Positions 1 to 7,522 of a DNA stretch of 17,695 bases are shown piece by piece. The translations under genes were made by a program, and so were the position numbers. The stretch spans positions 1-17,695 of the forward strand of contig JBKPDV010000280.1 in assembly GCA_046728075.1 (NCBI GenBank). Direction: 5' to 3'. The notes beneath the pieces are model-generated. The model did not search any database, was not told the DNA's origin, and saw only the letters and a program-made list of their open reading frames with translations. The stretch is from JBKPDV01 sp046728075 (GTDB lineage: Bacteria > Acidobacteriota > Thermoanaerobaculia > UBA5066 > Gp7-AA6). The stretch's first letter is position 1. Each line of letters opens with the position of its first letter.

Positions 1-40
1 AATCGGTAGAACGATATACGGATAGATTGATAGTCGTCTC

Positions 41-499
41 ATGAAAGCGGTGTCGCGGGCGTCGGGTGTCTTCTGTCTCGCGGCGCTGATCGCCGCTCAG
101 CCGGTGCTGAGCTGCGACGTGAACGACGATACGAACTTCCCCAGGGCCGCCGCGTTGGCCAGGACCACGCGGCGGCCACTCCTGCTGGCGTTCATAGGCA
201 CGGACTGGAGTATCTCGAGCCTCAAGCTGGACCGCGAGGTGTTCGATCAGGCGGACTTCGCCGACCCGAAGTACGACTTCGTTCTGTGCAAGATCCACTT
301 CTATCAGACTCGGGAGCGATCCCCCGAGACTGTCCGTCAGAATGAGGAGCTGGCCACGAAGTATAAGGTCCAGGAATTTCCCACAGTAGTTGTACTTGGG
401 CCAGATGGCCGAGAACTCGGGCGGCTCGGATACATTCCGGGCGGGGTGACGGCGTTCGCCGCCGCCGTGAACGCGGTCATTGCAAAAGCCACCCGGTAG
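41..499 (+). CDS. Exported thioredoxin-fold protein lacking the CXXC cysteines
   Basis: This 152-residue protein has an N-terminal hydrophobic export signal (about residues 8-24) that ends in V-L-S-C25, so it may be a lipoprotein or a cleaved periplasmic protein. The rest reads as a thioredoxin-like domain of the thioredoxin_7/DsbD-gamma type: a strand (LLLAFIG, 47-53), the active-site helix beginning at W56, a KYKVQEFPT segment with the expected cis-proline at P114, and a VVVLGPDGRELGR strand-turn. Where family members have W-C-x-x-C, this protein has W56-S57-I58-S59-S60, so both redox cysteines are serine. It therefore should not catalyse dithiol exchange; a binding or chaperone role is inference. 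C83 remains in the domain but is not in the active-site position. The next gene begins 21 bp downstream and encodes another exported protein, which suggests co-transcription. No clear Shine-Dalgarno sequence precedes the ATG; nothing recognisable lies in bases 1-40. Confidence 0.8.
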   Translation: MKAVSRASGVFCLAALIAAQPVLSCDVNDDTNFPRAAALARTTRRPLLLAFIGTDWSISSLKLDREVFDQADFADPKYDFVLCKIHFYQTRERSPETVRQNEELATKYKVQEFPTVVVLGPDGRELGRLGYIPGGVTAFAAAVNAVIAKATR

Positions 500-520
500 A
501 CGCAGCACTCGCGGTCCGCT

Positions 521-1762
521 ATGTCAAGGCCCACCGCACGGCGGCATCAGGCCGGCACGCTTCTTCTACTGTGCATAATTCTGGGGCCAAGCCACGCCGC
601 GGCACAACAGACCGTCGCTCAATTAGCCGGCAGAGTAGATGGTGAGCTCGCCGCGATGCTGAGCATGAGCTCATCGAGCAAGAAGCGGCAACTGAGCGCC
701 AGCCTGGCACAGCACGTCGCCAGACTGAGAGAACAATCGGTCATGGTGTTCGGCAGTCGCCGGGATCGGCTCGACGGGAAGTTGCGGCAGCTGATCCAGT
801 CGTGTGAAAAGTGGGAGTCAGGCTCCCGATACGCGGCGCGTGTAGCAGCCGCGCGCGCGCAAAGCTTGTGGGCGGACGCCAAAGCACTGTATCCACGGGA
901 AGCCCTGGAACTCCTTCCACCGCTCTGGTCATGCCCCATGCATCAGGAGCTGATGGAGACGGCCGCTGGCAATTGCCCGGTCTGCGGCATGCCTCTGGAG
1001 CCGATCTATGTCACCCAGCCGCAACTGACGGAAGGCCCGATCATCGGCGCCGTAATAATTGCCGATGGACCACTGAAAGTGGGTCAACGGGCTGAGTGTC
1101 GAATCCGGCTCTTCTTTCTCGATGACGGCCAGCCGGTCCGTCTCGCTGATCTGGAGGAAGCGCATACACGCAAAATCCATTTGTTGATCAGCGATATTGC
1201 CGAAACCGATTACCACCACGAGCACCCGGAACCGGCCGGTGATGGTGAGTACGCGTTTGGCTTCACCCCGCAGCGGCCGGATACCTACCGCGTTTGGGCT
1301 GATCTGCAGCCGGTGCGAACGCATGTGCAGCAATATTCGGTAGCGGACATTCCGTCCGGCACGCCGCGCCAGGCCAGACTGGCCGAGAACGAGGCGGAAA
1401 ACCGGCACGCCGAGATCGACGGCTACAAGTTCGATCTCTCCTTCGAGAAGGACATCCGCGAACGCGAGACTGTCGCCGGGAAGCTCCGCGTCACCGACCC
1501 GGACGGCCGGCCGTGCAACAAACTGGGCGTCGTCATGGGGGCCTTTGGCCACTTCGTGGCTTTTGGCGATGACTTTGCCACGGTCCTGCACCTGCATCCC
1601 ACCGGGCCTCTGATCACCGATCCGGAGGCGCGGAGCGGTCCTGAGCTCCCTTTCTACTTTCGCTCGAAGAGAACCGGGCTCTTTCGCCTTTTCGCGCAGG
1701 TAAGGATCGAGGGCAAAGATTTCTTCCCGCGCTTCGTGCTCCACGCGGGTCTTCGACGCTGA
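521..1762 (+). CDS. Exported heavy-metal-binding-domain protein
   Basis: This 413-residue protein has a signal peptide (hydrophobic core about 13-22, likely cleavage in the AAAQ stretch near 26-29). A helical region (about 30-125) precedes a heavy-metal-binding motif with C138-P-M-H141 and C152-P-V-C155-G-M, the CPMH...CPVCGM signature seen in exported copper/silver-handling proteins and CusB-type efflux subunits. Two similar beta-domains follow, each with a His-rich element: YHHEHPE (231-237) and LHLHP (356-360, preceded by GAFGHFVAFGD). This layout matches families often found near metal efflux genes, so periplasmic metal binding or chaperoning is the likely role, but no efflux pump is visible here. 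The ATG lacks a strong Shine-Dalgarno sequence. The gene ends 7 bp before the porin gene. Its codon use (for example TTA, AGA, CAA) appears less GC-biased than in the genes downstream. Confidence 0.8.
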   Translation: MSRPTARRHQAGTLLLLCIILGPSHAAAQQTVAQLAGRVDGELAAMLSMSSSSKKRQLSASLAQHVARLREQSVMVFGSRRDRLDGKLRQLIQSCEKWESGSRYAARVAAARAQSLWADAKALYPREALELLPPLWSCPMHQELMETAAGNCPVCGMPLEPIYVTQPQLTEGPIIGAVIIADGPLKVGQRAECRIRLFFLDDGQPVRLADLEEAHTRKIHLLISDIAETDYHHEHPEPAGDGEYAFGFTPQRPDTYRVWADLQPVRTHVQQYSVADIPSGTPRQARLAENEAENRHAEIDGYKFDLSFEKDIRERETVAGKLRVTDPDGRPCNKLGVVMGAFGHFVAFGDDFATVLHLHPTGPLITDPEARSGPELPFYFRSKRTGLFRLFAQVRIEGKDFFPRFVLHAGLRR

Positions 1763-1769
1763 GGCTCGA

Positions 1770-3131
1770 TTGGGTGAGAGGTCGATTCTCAGCGTCTCGA
1801 GCAGGAGGGTACGGCTTCCGCGTGTCAGTGTCTGCCTGGCCCTGGCGCTCCTGTTCACCTCTCTGACCTCGGTCAGGCCGGCGGCCGCCCAGGACGCGCC
1901 GCCGCCCCCGCCCGGGCCCCCGATCGAGCGTCTTTTCGCTCCTGTGAGGGAGTCGCTGAAAGACCTCCCGCCGTTCTTCCGCGACACCGATTTCTTGCTT
2001 CACTTCAGGAGCTACTGGTTCGACCGCGAAAATCCCGAAGGCACCGACAACAATGCGTGGGCGTTCGGGGGCTGGGCCAGCTACAAGTCGGGCTGGCTCT
2101 TCAACGCGTTCGGGATCGGTGCGACCTTCTACGGCTCGGCGCCGCTCTACGCGCCGGACGACAAGGACGGGACGACCCTCCTCAAGCCGGGCCAGGCAGG
2201 CTACTCCGTCTTCGGCGAGGCATACGCCGCGGTCAGGTACCACGAGTACGTGCTCGTGAAGGGCTACCGGCAGCTGGTCAACCAGCCCTACATCAATGCC
2301 ATCGACAACCGGATGACCCCGAACACGTTCGAAGGCATCACCGGCGGCGGCAAGGCCGGTGTCGTCCAGTACTTCGCCGGCTATCTCTGGAAGATCAAGC
2401 CTCGGAACCAGGACACCTTCGTCTTCATGTCGAAGCAGGCCGGCGCAGCGGGGAGCGACGACGGCGTCATCCTGGGCCGGGTTCAGGCGACACCCTTGGC
2501 GGGGCTGCGCTTCGACGCCGCCGAGCAGTACGGGATCAACACCTTCAACACCGTGTACCTGGAAGGCGAATACCTCCTGCGGCTCGACCAGAGCTGGAAG
2601 CTCCGCCTCGGCGCCCAGTTCACGGACCAGCGCGCGGTGGGCGACAGGCTCGTGGCCAACGCGGCGAAAACGAACTGGAGCACGCAGCAGGAAGGCGTCC
2701 GGGTCCAGGCCCTCTATAAGGACCTGACGCTCACCTCCGGCTTCTCGATCACCGACTCGGGGAACTCCATCCAGTCGCCCTGGGGCTACTCGCCGAACTA
2801 TCTCTTGATGATGGACCGGGACTTCAACCGCGCCAACGAGAAGGCGGTACTGTTGGGAGCGGCCTGCGACTTCTCCAAGCTGGTCGCGCAGGGGCTCAGC
2901 GCGACCTTCAACTTCGCCACGGGCTGGGATGCCATCGATCCCAAAAAGCGGGCGAGCGCGCCGGACCAGCGGGAGTACGACCTCACCGTGGACGCTCGTC
3001 CGCCCTGGCGCACGCCCGCCTTTCTCCAGGGCTGGTGGCTTCGCGTGCGGGGCGGCATCCTCGATCGAGAGGGAGCCAGACTCGGCTGGCAGGTCCGATT
3101 GATCCTCAACTGGGAGCGAGACCTCTTTTGA
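1770..3131 (+). CDS. OprD-family outer-membrane porin
   Basis: The 453-residue product has a signal peptide with a hydrophobic core at about 20-34 and likely cleavage at A40/Q41 (PAAA-QD). A short proline-rich stretch (44-50) follows, then a beta-barrel sequence of OprD type. The landmark is the segment at 171-189 (N-Q-P-Y-I-N-x-x-D-N-R-M-T-P-N-T-F-E-G), which closely matches the conserved OprD region. The protein ends in phenylalanine, as outer-membrane barrels commonly do, and its length is in the family range. OprD porins pass small solutes such as basic amino acids or organic acids; the substrate cannot be told from sequence alone. The start is TTG: GAGG at 1761-1764 sits 5 nt before it, and this is the only start that retains the full signal peptide. 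The Shine-Dalgarno overlaps the end of the upstream gene, suggesting translational coupling. Confidence 0.82.
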   Translation: MGERSILSVSSRRVRLPRVSVCLALALLFTSLTSVRPAAAQDAPPPPPGPPIERLFAPVRESLKDLPPFFRDTDFLLHFRSYWFDRENPEGTDNNAWAFGGWASYKSGWLFNAFGIGATFYGSAPLYAPDDKDGTTLLKPGQAGYSVFGEAYAAVRYHEYVLVKGYRQLVNQPYINAIDNRMTPNTFEGITGGGKAGVVQYFAGYLWKIKPRNQDTFVFMSKQAGAAGSDDGVILGRVQATPLAGLRFDAAEQYGINTFNTVYLEGEYLLRLDQSWKLRLGAQFTDQRAVGDRLVANAAKTNWSTQQEGVRVQALYKDLTLTSGFSITDSGNSIQSPWGYSPNYLLMMDRDFNRANEKAVLLGAACDFSKLVAQGLSATFNFATGWDAIDPKKRASAPDQREYDLTVDARPPWRTPAFLQGWWLRVRGGILDREGARLGWQVRLILNWERDLF

Positions 3132-3201
3132 AGGCTCCTCGCTCGCCGCGGCCAGCGTCTCACGTGCCTCGAGCCTGGGATCGCCCAAGAAAGGGGCTGT
3201 C

Positions 3202-4110
3202 ATGGACACAGCGGTGGGCCCGGCCGCGCCTGACCGCGCGCTGCGATCGGTGACGACGGAGATTCTCCCAACGCGCGAGAAACGCCGAGTTGGCGCCCGG
3301 TCGTCGCGGGGGGCGAGCCCTGGCGTCGGCGTCGTGTTCCTGCTGCTGGTGGCGTGCCTCCCGGGGGTCGGCCGGGCGCAGGACGACACTCAGCTCGCCC
3401 AGAAGAGCCAGAATCCGGTGGCCGACCTCATCTCCATCCCGTTCGAGAACGACCTCAACTTCGGTGTGGGTCCCCGTGAGGACCTCCAATACATCCTCCA
3501 GGCCCAGCCCGTCATCCCCTTCCGGCTCAACGGGGACTGGAACCTGATCTCGCGGACGATCGTGCCTTTCATCCACCAGCCGGAGCTCGCCCCGGGATTC
3601 GGCGATGTGTCCGGGCTCGGGGACATCGTGGAGTCGCTCTTCCTCTCCCCTGCGAAGCCCGGGAAGGTGATCTGGGGTGTCGGGCCGGTCCTGCAGTTCC
3701 CGACCTCGACCAATGACGCGCTCGGCCAGCGTAAGTGGGGCGCCGGCCCGACAGCCGTCGCGCTGACGATACAGGGGCCGTGGCTCATCGGCGCGCTCGT
3801 CAACAACGTCTGGTCCTTGGCCGGGCGCGACGATCGCCCGGACGTCAACCAGATGTTGATCCAGCCCTTCATCATCTACACTTTTCCGAGCGCGTGGTCC
3901 GTGGAATCGGCGCCGCTGATCACCGCCGACTGGAAGGCGGACCAGGACAATCGATGGACCGTCCCGCTGGGGGCCGGCGTGGGGAAGATCGTGCGCCTGG
4001 GGAAGCTTCCTCTCAGCACCTCGATCGACGCGTATTACAACGTGACGCACCCGGACCACGCGGCCAAGTGGCAGCTGCGCATCCGGATCCAGCTCCTGTT
4101 CCCGAGGTGA
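3202..4110 (+). CDS. Putative outer-membrane transporter, phenol-degradation/MetA-like
   Basis: The protein has 302 residues. An unusually long n-region (about 40 residues, with the basic patch EKRRVGARSSR) precedes a hydrophobic core (GVVFLLLVACLPG, 43-55) and probable cleavage after A59 (GRA-QDD). The mature part reads as an amphipathic beta-barrel with recurrent motifs such as I-P-F-E-N-D-x-N, GDIVESLFLSP, GPVLQFPTSTND and an alternating C-terminus (RIRIQLLFPR). These resemble the 'phenol_MetA_deg'/'neuromedin U' outer-membrane family often placed beside porins or transporters in diderms. Function in that family is poorly defined; passage of hydrophobic compounds is only suggested. The ATG is supported by AAGGGG at 3191-3196, 5 nt upstream, although the long n-region leaves room for an internal start near V17. 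The 70-bp gap after the porin gene shows no clear terminator. Confidence 0.7.
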   Translation: MDTAVGPAAPDRALRSVTTEILPTREKRRVGARSSRGASPGVGVVFLLLVACLPGVGRAQDDTQLAQKSQNPVADLISIPFENDLNFGVGPREDLQYILQAQPVIPFRLNGDWNLISRTIVPFIHQPELAPGFGDVSGLGDIVESLFLSPAKPGKVIWGVGPVLQFPTSTNDALGQRKWGAGPTAVALTIQGPWLIGALVNNVWSLAGRDDRPDVNQMLIQPFIIYTFPSAWSVESAPLITADWKADQDNRWTVPLGAGVGKIVRLGKLPLSTSIDAYYNVTHPDHAAKWQLRIRIQLLFPR

Positions 4111-4125
4111 TCCAGGAGGCCGACC

Positions 4126-4548
4126 ATGACACGGAGTGCCCTTCGCTCGTTTGCCGGCCTTCTCGCCGCGGCCCTGGTCGTGGCGTTTGCGGCCTCCCTC
4201 CTCGGCTGCGCCAGCTACGGCCCTGCCACCCGTGTCGCGGTGACGGACGTCAAGTCCGTGACGGGTACGTGGAAGGGGACAGTGTACCGGTCCGGTTTCG
4301 AGTCCGAATCGGTCGCGCTGGTGATCCACGACGACGGCTTGTACGAAGTCGTGTTGGTCGGGTCGAGCGGCACGACCGTCGGAGGCGGCAAGATCCTCGT
4401 CAGCGACGGACGCCTCCTCGTGGAGGGCGCAAAAGGGCGGGGAGCCGGAACGCTGCTGAGAAATCGCGCGGGTGATCTCGTGCTGAACGTCGATATGATC
4501 CTCAACGACAACAGCACCCTGACGGCCAAACTCTGGCGCAGCCCTTAG
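4126..4548 (+). CDS. Small lipoprotein, beta-rich, function unknown
   Basis: A 140-residue predicted lipoprotein: hydrophobic segment at 9-26 and lipobox L25-L26-G27-C28, giving a mature protein of 113 residues after lipidation at C28. The mature part starts with a short linker, then G-T-W-K-G-T-V-Y and a series of alternating strands (VALVIHDDGLYEVVLVG, GGGKILVSDGRLLVEG, TLLRNRAGDLVLNVDM, STLTAKLWRSP). This looks like a small lipocalin-like or antiparallel beta-sandwich fold, but I do not recognise a named family. AGGAGG at 4114-4119 lies 6 nt before the ATG, an excellent ribosome binding site. The gene starts 15 bp after the upstream outer-membrane protein gene and is probably co-transcribed with it. 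Confidence 0.75.
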   Translation: MTRSALRSFAGLLAAALVVAFAASLLGCASYGPATRVAVTDVKSVTGTWKGTVYRSGFESESVALVIHDDGLYEVVLVGSSGTTVGGGKILVSDGRLLVEGAKGRGAGTLLRNRAGDLVLNVDMILNDNSTLTAKLWRSP

Positions 4549-4560
4549 ATTGTCCGGCTT

Positions 4561-4575
4561 CGTTGCTAAGCAACG
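4561..4575. promoter_or_regulatory. Perfect 15-bp dyad upstream of the mla-type operon
   Basis: CGTTGCT and AGCAACG form a perfect 7-bp inverted repeat around a single central A. It lies in the 33-bp gap between the lipoprotein gene and the permease gene, 6 bp before the ATG at 4582. It could be an operator for a dimeric regulator or a small RNA hairpin occluding the ribosome binding region. A 1-nt loop is too tight for a stable hairpin with all seven pairs, which favours DNA recognition. There is no following T-run, so it is not an intrinsic terminator. No convincing -35/-10 pair was found in the gap. Confidence 0.35.
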
Positions 4576-4581
4576 CGTGTA

Positions 4582-5772
4582 ATGACATCCAGGCCCGAGA
4601 AGGAGAGTCGCGATCCAGCCGGTCGCCGGTTGGGCGGCGATGACGTCACGGCCATGCCGACTCGAGTCGAGCTTCGTGAGGGGTCCAACGGCGCCGTCCT
4701 GGCGATCTCCGGCCCTCTCGACGTGGAGACGGCCGCGGCGGCCCGGCGGCAGATCCAGACGGAGCTGGCGGCAGCCCGAGCGGCGAGGATTGAGGTCGAC
4801 GCGAGCGGTGTCGATCGCGGCGACATGTCGGGAATGTCGTTGCTCTACGAGCTGACCGAGGGTCGGCTTACGCCGGGCGTACGCGCGGGAGTGACTGGAC
4901 TGAAGCCCGAGTTTGCGACGCTGCTCGCCGCGTTTCCCTCACAGGAATCGATCGAGAAGCTGGCAGCGCCGCCCGCCCGCAAGTCGCTGCCGAAGGAGAT
5001 CGGCGCCGAGACGGTGTCGGTCCTGACGGATCTCCGAGCGCAGCTGACCTTCCTCGGCGGCGCCGTGCAGGCGTTTGCCGCGGCCCTGCGCCGCCCCCGG
5101 ACGATGCGCTGGCAGGAGGTCGCGGTCGTCTTCGAAAAGGCCGGCGTCAACGCCGTGCCGATCGTGTCGCTCATCTCGTTCCTGACGGGCGTCATCATCG
5201 CGTTCGAGTCGGCGCAGCCGCTGGCGATGTTCGGCGCCCAGGCCTACACGGCGAACATCATTGGGATCGTCATGATCCGGGAATTTGGCCCCATCTTCAC
5301 GGCGATCATTCTGGCGGGGCGTTCCGGCTCCGCGTTCGCCGCCGAGATCGGCACCATGAAGGTCAACGAGGAGCTCGATGCGCTGACGACGATGGGGCTC
5401 GATCCCATGCGGTTCCTCGTCGTGCAGCGGATCGTTGCCGGGACCCTGCTGATGCCGGCGCTGACCGCCTTCGCGATGCTGACCGGCGTGGCGGGCGGGG
5501 TCCTCGTGATGCTCGGGATGGGCTTCCCCTTCGCCCAGATCTGGAATCATTTGACCAGCTCGGTCGCCGTCTCCGACGTTCTCGTGGGCACTTTCAAAGC
5601 GGTCGTGTTCGGCGCGATCGTCTCGGGCCTCGGCTGCCTGCGCGGCATGCAGACGAAGCAGGGGCCGAGCGCCGTCGGCGACTCCGCTACCCGAGCGGTC
5701 GTTTCGGGCATCCTGATGATCATCATCGTCGACGCCCTCTTCGCCGTCCTGACGCATGTGTTGAACGTATGA
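4582..5772 (+). CDS. mlaE: MlaE-family lipid ABC transporter permease with N-terminal STAS domain
   Basis: The 396-residue product joins two domains. Residues about 27-128 form a STAS domain (alternating strands, G-P-L-D-V at 44-48, and D81-M-S-G84 at the place of the conserved DSAG-type loop), equivalent to the separate MlaB protein of E. coli. Residues about 135-396 form the MlaE permease with about five membrane segments. The family signature lies at 234-272 and includes EFGP, LAGRSGSAFAAEIG and MKVNEELDAL. MlaE proteins form the inner-membrane channel of MCE systems that move phospholipid or other hydrophobic lipid between inner and outer membranes. E. coli MlaE is about 260 residues, so the extra length is the STAS fusion. 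The next gene overlaps by ATGA. The first ATG is used here; an in-frame ATG at 4654, just before the STAS domain, is an alternative start. The fusion removes the need for a separate mlaB, and none is present. Confidence 0.9.
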   Translation: MTSRPEKESRDPAGRRLGGDDVTAMPTRVELREGSNGAVLAISGPLDVETAAAARRQIQTELAAARAARIEVDASGVDRGDMSGMSLLYELTEGRLTPGVRAGVTGLKPEFATLLAAFPSQESIEKLAAPPARKSLPKEIGAETVSVLTDLRAQLTFLGGAVQAFAAALRRPRTMRWQEVAVVFEKAGVNAVPIVSLISFLTGVIIAFESAQPLAMFGAQAYTANIIGIVMIREFGPIFTAIILAGRSGSAFAAEIGTMKVNEELDALTTMGLDPMRFLVVQRIVAGTLLMPALTAFAMLTGVAGGVLVMLGMGFPFAQIWNHLTSSVAVSDVLVGTFKAVVFGAIVSGLGCLRGMQTKQGPSAVGDSATRAVVSGILMIIIVDALFAVLTHVLNV

Positions 5773-6557
5773 GCGCGGCCCCGGTCGTCATCGACGTGCG
5801 CGGCGTCACGGTTGGCTACGGTGAGAGCGTGATCCAGCAGAATCTCGACTTTCAGGTCCGGAGCGGAGAAGTCTTCGTCATACTCGGAGGCTCGGGAACG
5901 GGCAAGAGCTCCGTGCTGAAGGCCATGATCGGCTTGATCGAACCGCTCGCCGGGCAGATTCTTTTTGACGGGGAGAACATCGTCACAGCCGAAGGCGGAG
6001 ATCGCCAGCGCCTCCTGCGCAAATTCGGTGTCACGTATCAGAGCGGAGCTCTCTTCGGCTCGATGACGGTGCTCGAGAACGTGCGCCTGCCGCTCGACGA
6101 GTTCACGGACCTCGAGGCCGGCGAAAAGGACCTCATTGCCATGGCGAAGCTCAATCAGGTGAGCCTCCTCGCGGCCGCGGGCCGGATGCCCTCCGAGCTC
6201 TCCGGCGGGATGCTGAAGCGAGCTGCCATCGCCCGCGCGATGGCGCTCGATCCGGGCATCCTCTTTCTGGATGAGCCTTCGGCCGGCCTCGATCCGATCA
6301 TGTCGGCCGGGCTCGACCAGACGATCCGCAGTCTTTCGCGAGGGCTCGGCATCACGTTCGTCGTCGTGACGCACGAGCTCCAGAGCATCTACGCGATCGC
6401 CGATCGCTGCATCATGCTCGACGCCCAGCGCAAGACCATCATCGCGGAAGGCGCGCCCGCGGACCTCCGCGACCATTCCGAGGATCCGTACGTGAGGCAG
6501 TTCTTCTTGCGGCAGGCCGAGCCGGCCGCCGCCACGAGCGAAAGGCGGGCGCCATGA
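5769..6557 (+). CDS. mlaF: MlaF-type ABC transporter ATP-binding protein
   Basis: This 262-residue ATPase powers the MlaE permease encoded just upstream. All nucleotide-binding motifs are intact: Walker A G40-GSGTGKSS48, Q-loop Q91, signature L144-SGGM148, Walker B ILFLDEP (164-170) and H-loop H202. The GGSGTGKS form of Walker A and LSGGM in place of LSGGQ are both typical of MlaF rather than of most importers. There is no membrane segment, so it acts at the cytoplasmic face. The ATG overlaps the stop of the permease gene (ATGA, 5769-5772), and its own stop overlaps the next start, so the three core subunits are translationally coupled. In E. coli, MlaF is contacted by MlaB; here the STAS domain fused to the permease presumably takes that place (inference). 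Confidence 0.93.
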   Translation: MSAAPVVIDVRGVTVGYGESVIQQNLDFQVRSGEVFVILGGSGTGKSSVLKAMIGLIEPLAGQILFDGENIVTAEGGDRQRLLRKFGVTYQSGALFGSMTVLENVRLPLDEFTDLEAGEKDLIAMAKLNQVSLLAAAGRMPSELSGGMLKRAAIARAMALDPGILFLDEPSAGLDPIMSAGLDQTIRSLSRGLGITFVVVTHELQSIYAIADRCIMLDAQRKTIIAEGAPADLRDHSEDPYVRQFFLRQAEPAAATSERRAP

Positions 6558-7522
6558 GCGCGAAGGCCAACCAGTTTCGGATCGGGATCTTCGTCGTCGC
6601 CGGCGTCGGCATCCTGGCCGTCGCCCTCTTTCTCTTCGGAATTCGGGGCGCCTTACAGCCCATGTATCGCTTCGAGACCTATGTCACGGGCGACGTCGCG
6701 GGGCTCTCGAAAGGATCCGCCGTCAAGCTGCGAGGGGTCGCCGTGGGCAAGGTCAAAGAGATCGGATTCAGCTGGAGGCTGTATGGCGATACCCCTCCCA
6801 GGTGCGTCGTCGTCCGTTTCGAGATCGAAGAGAAGGTCAGCCCGTTCCCTCCTGGCAGCGACCTCGAAGCGGAGATCCGCCGGTCTGTCGAGAACGGGTT
6901 CCGCGCGATCGTTCAATCGGAAGGGATTACCGGGTCGAGCGTCGTGGCGCTGAAGACTCTCGACCCGAAAATCTATCCTCCGCTCGCGGTGTCGTGGAAG
7001 CCTCGGGACCTCTACATCCCTTCCGCTCCCAGCCAGTTCGGCCAGATTCTCGACTCCCTCGACCGAACGCTCGCCAATCTCGCGGCGCTCGACCTCGCGA
7101 AGATCGGAGCCAGTGCCGACCGCGCGCTCAACTCCGCGGACGCGACGATACGGAAGCTCGGACAGCTCGACCTGCCCGCTCTCAGCCGGGACGTCAACCG
7201 CGTCACGACGGATGCCAGCGCCGCGGTCCGAGAGTACCAGGGGTTGGCGAGCGACGCGCGGCAGACACTGCAGGCCCTGAAGCTCGAAAGGGTCGGGGCC
7301 GATGCGGACCGGCTCGTGAACAACCTGGATAGCCAGCTCCGGGTCCTCATCGCCAGGCTCAATGCCGTCGATGTGCCGGCCTTGAACGACACGCTCGCAG
7401 GCACCCGCGAAGCTGCCAGAAACTTGAACGACGCGCTCGAAGCGCTCAAGACGCATCCGTCCGGGTTTCTCTTCGGAGCGGCGCCGGCGCCGGTGTCCGG
7501 GTTGTTGAAGGGCGAAAAGTGA
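6554..7522 (+). CDS. mlaD: MCE/MlaD-family lipid-binding protein
   Basis: The 322-residue protein has one N-terminal membrane anchor (about 9-30) and a periplasmic MCE domain (about 38-142) with the typical V-x-G-L-x-K-G-S-x-V-x-x-R-G-V-x-V-G-K-V pattern at 48-67. A long helical tail (about 160-303) follows, with loosely repeated LDL/LKL/VDVPAL units, then HPSGFLFG near the C-terminus. MCE subunits form hexameric rings on MlaE and carry lipid across the periplasm. E. coli MlaD is about 180 residues; the longer helical tail here recalls MCE proteins whose C-termini form a needle or bundle and can dispense with a soluble carrier. No mlaC gene is present. The start overlaps the ATPase stop (ATGA at 6554-6557), and the end overlaps the next gene by 4 bp. 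Confidence 0.9.
   Translation: MSAKANQFRIGIFVVAGVGILAVALFLFGIRGALQPMYRFETYVTGDVAGLSKGSAVKLRGVAVGKVKEIGFSWRLYGDTPPRCVVVRFEIEEKVSPFPPGSDLEAEIRRSVENGFRAIVQSEGITGSSVVALKTLDPKIYPPLAVSWKPRDLYIPSAPSQFGQILDSLDRTLANLAALDLAKIGASADRALNSADATIRKLGQLDLPALSRDVNRVTTDASAAVREYQGLASDARQTLQALKLERVGADADRLVNNLDSQLRVLIARLNAVDVPALNDTLAGTREAARNLNDALEALKTHPSGFLFGAAPAPVSGLLKGEK

Noticed and set aside
1614..3389. A 591-codon open frame on the minus strand opposite the porin gene
   Set aside because: It is antisense to a clear OprD gene with signal peptide and terminal Phe, has low-complexity Arg/Val/Gly/Glu-rich sequence with no recognisable motif, and is explained by high GC content keeping the opposite frame open.
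3160..4329. A 389-codon minus-strand open frame opposite the outer-membrane protein and lipoprotein genes
   Set aside because: Same explanation: no motif, Arg/His/Asp-rich shadow of real plus-strand genes with good ribosome binding sites.
4640..4647. TGACGTCA palindrome
   Set aside because: An 8-bp palindrome inside the coding sequence of the permease N-terminus, in frame with ordinary codons; no reason to call it a regulatory site.
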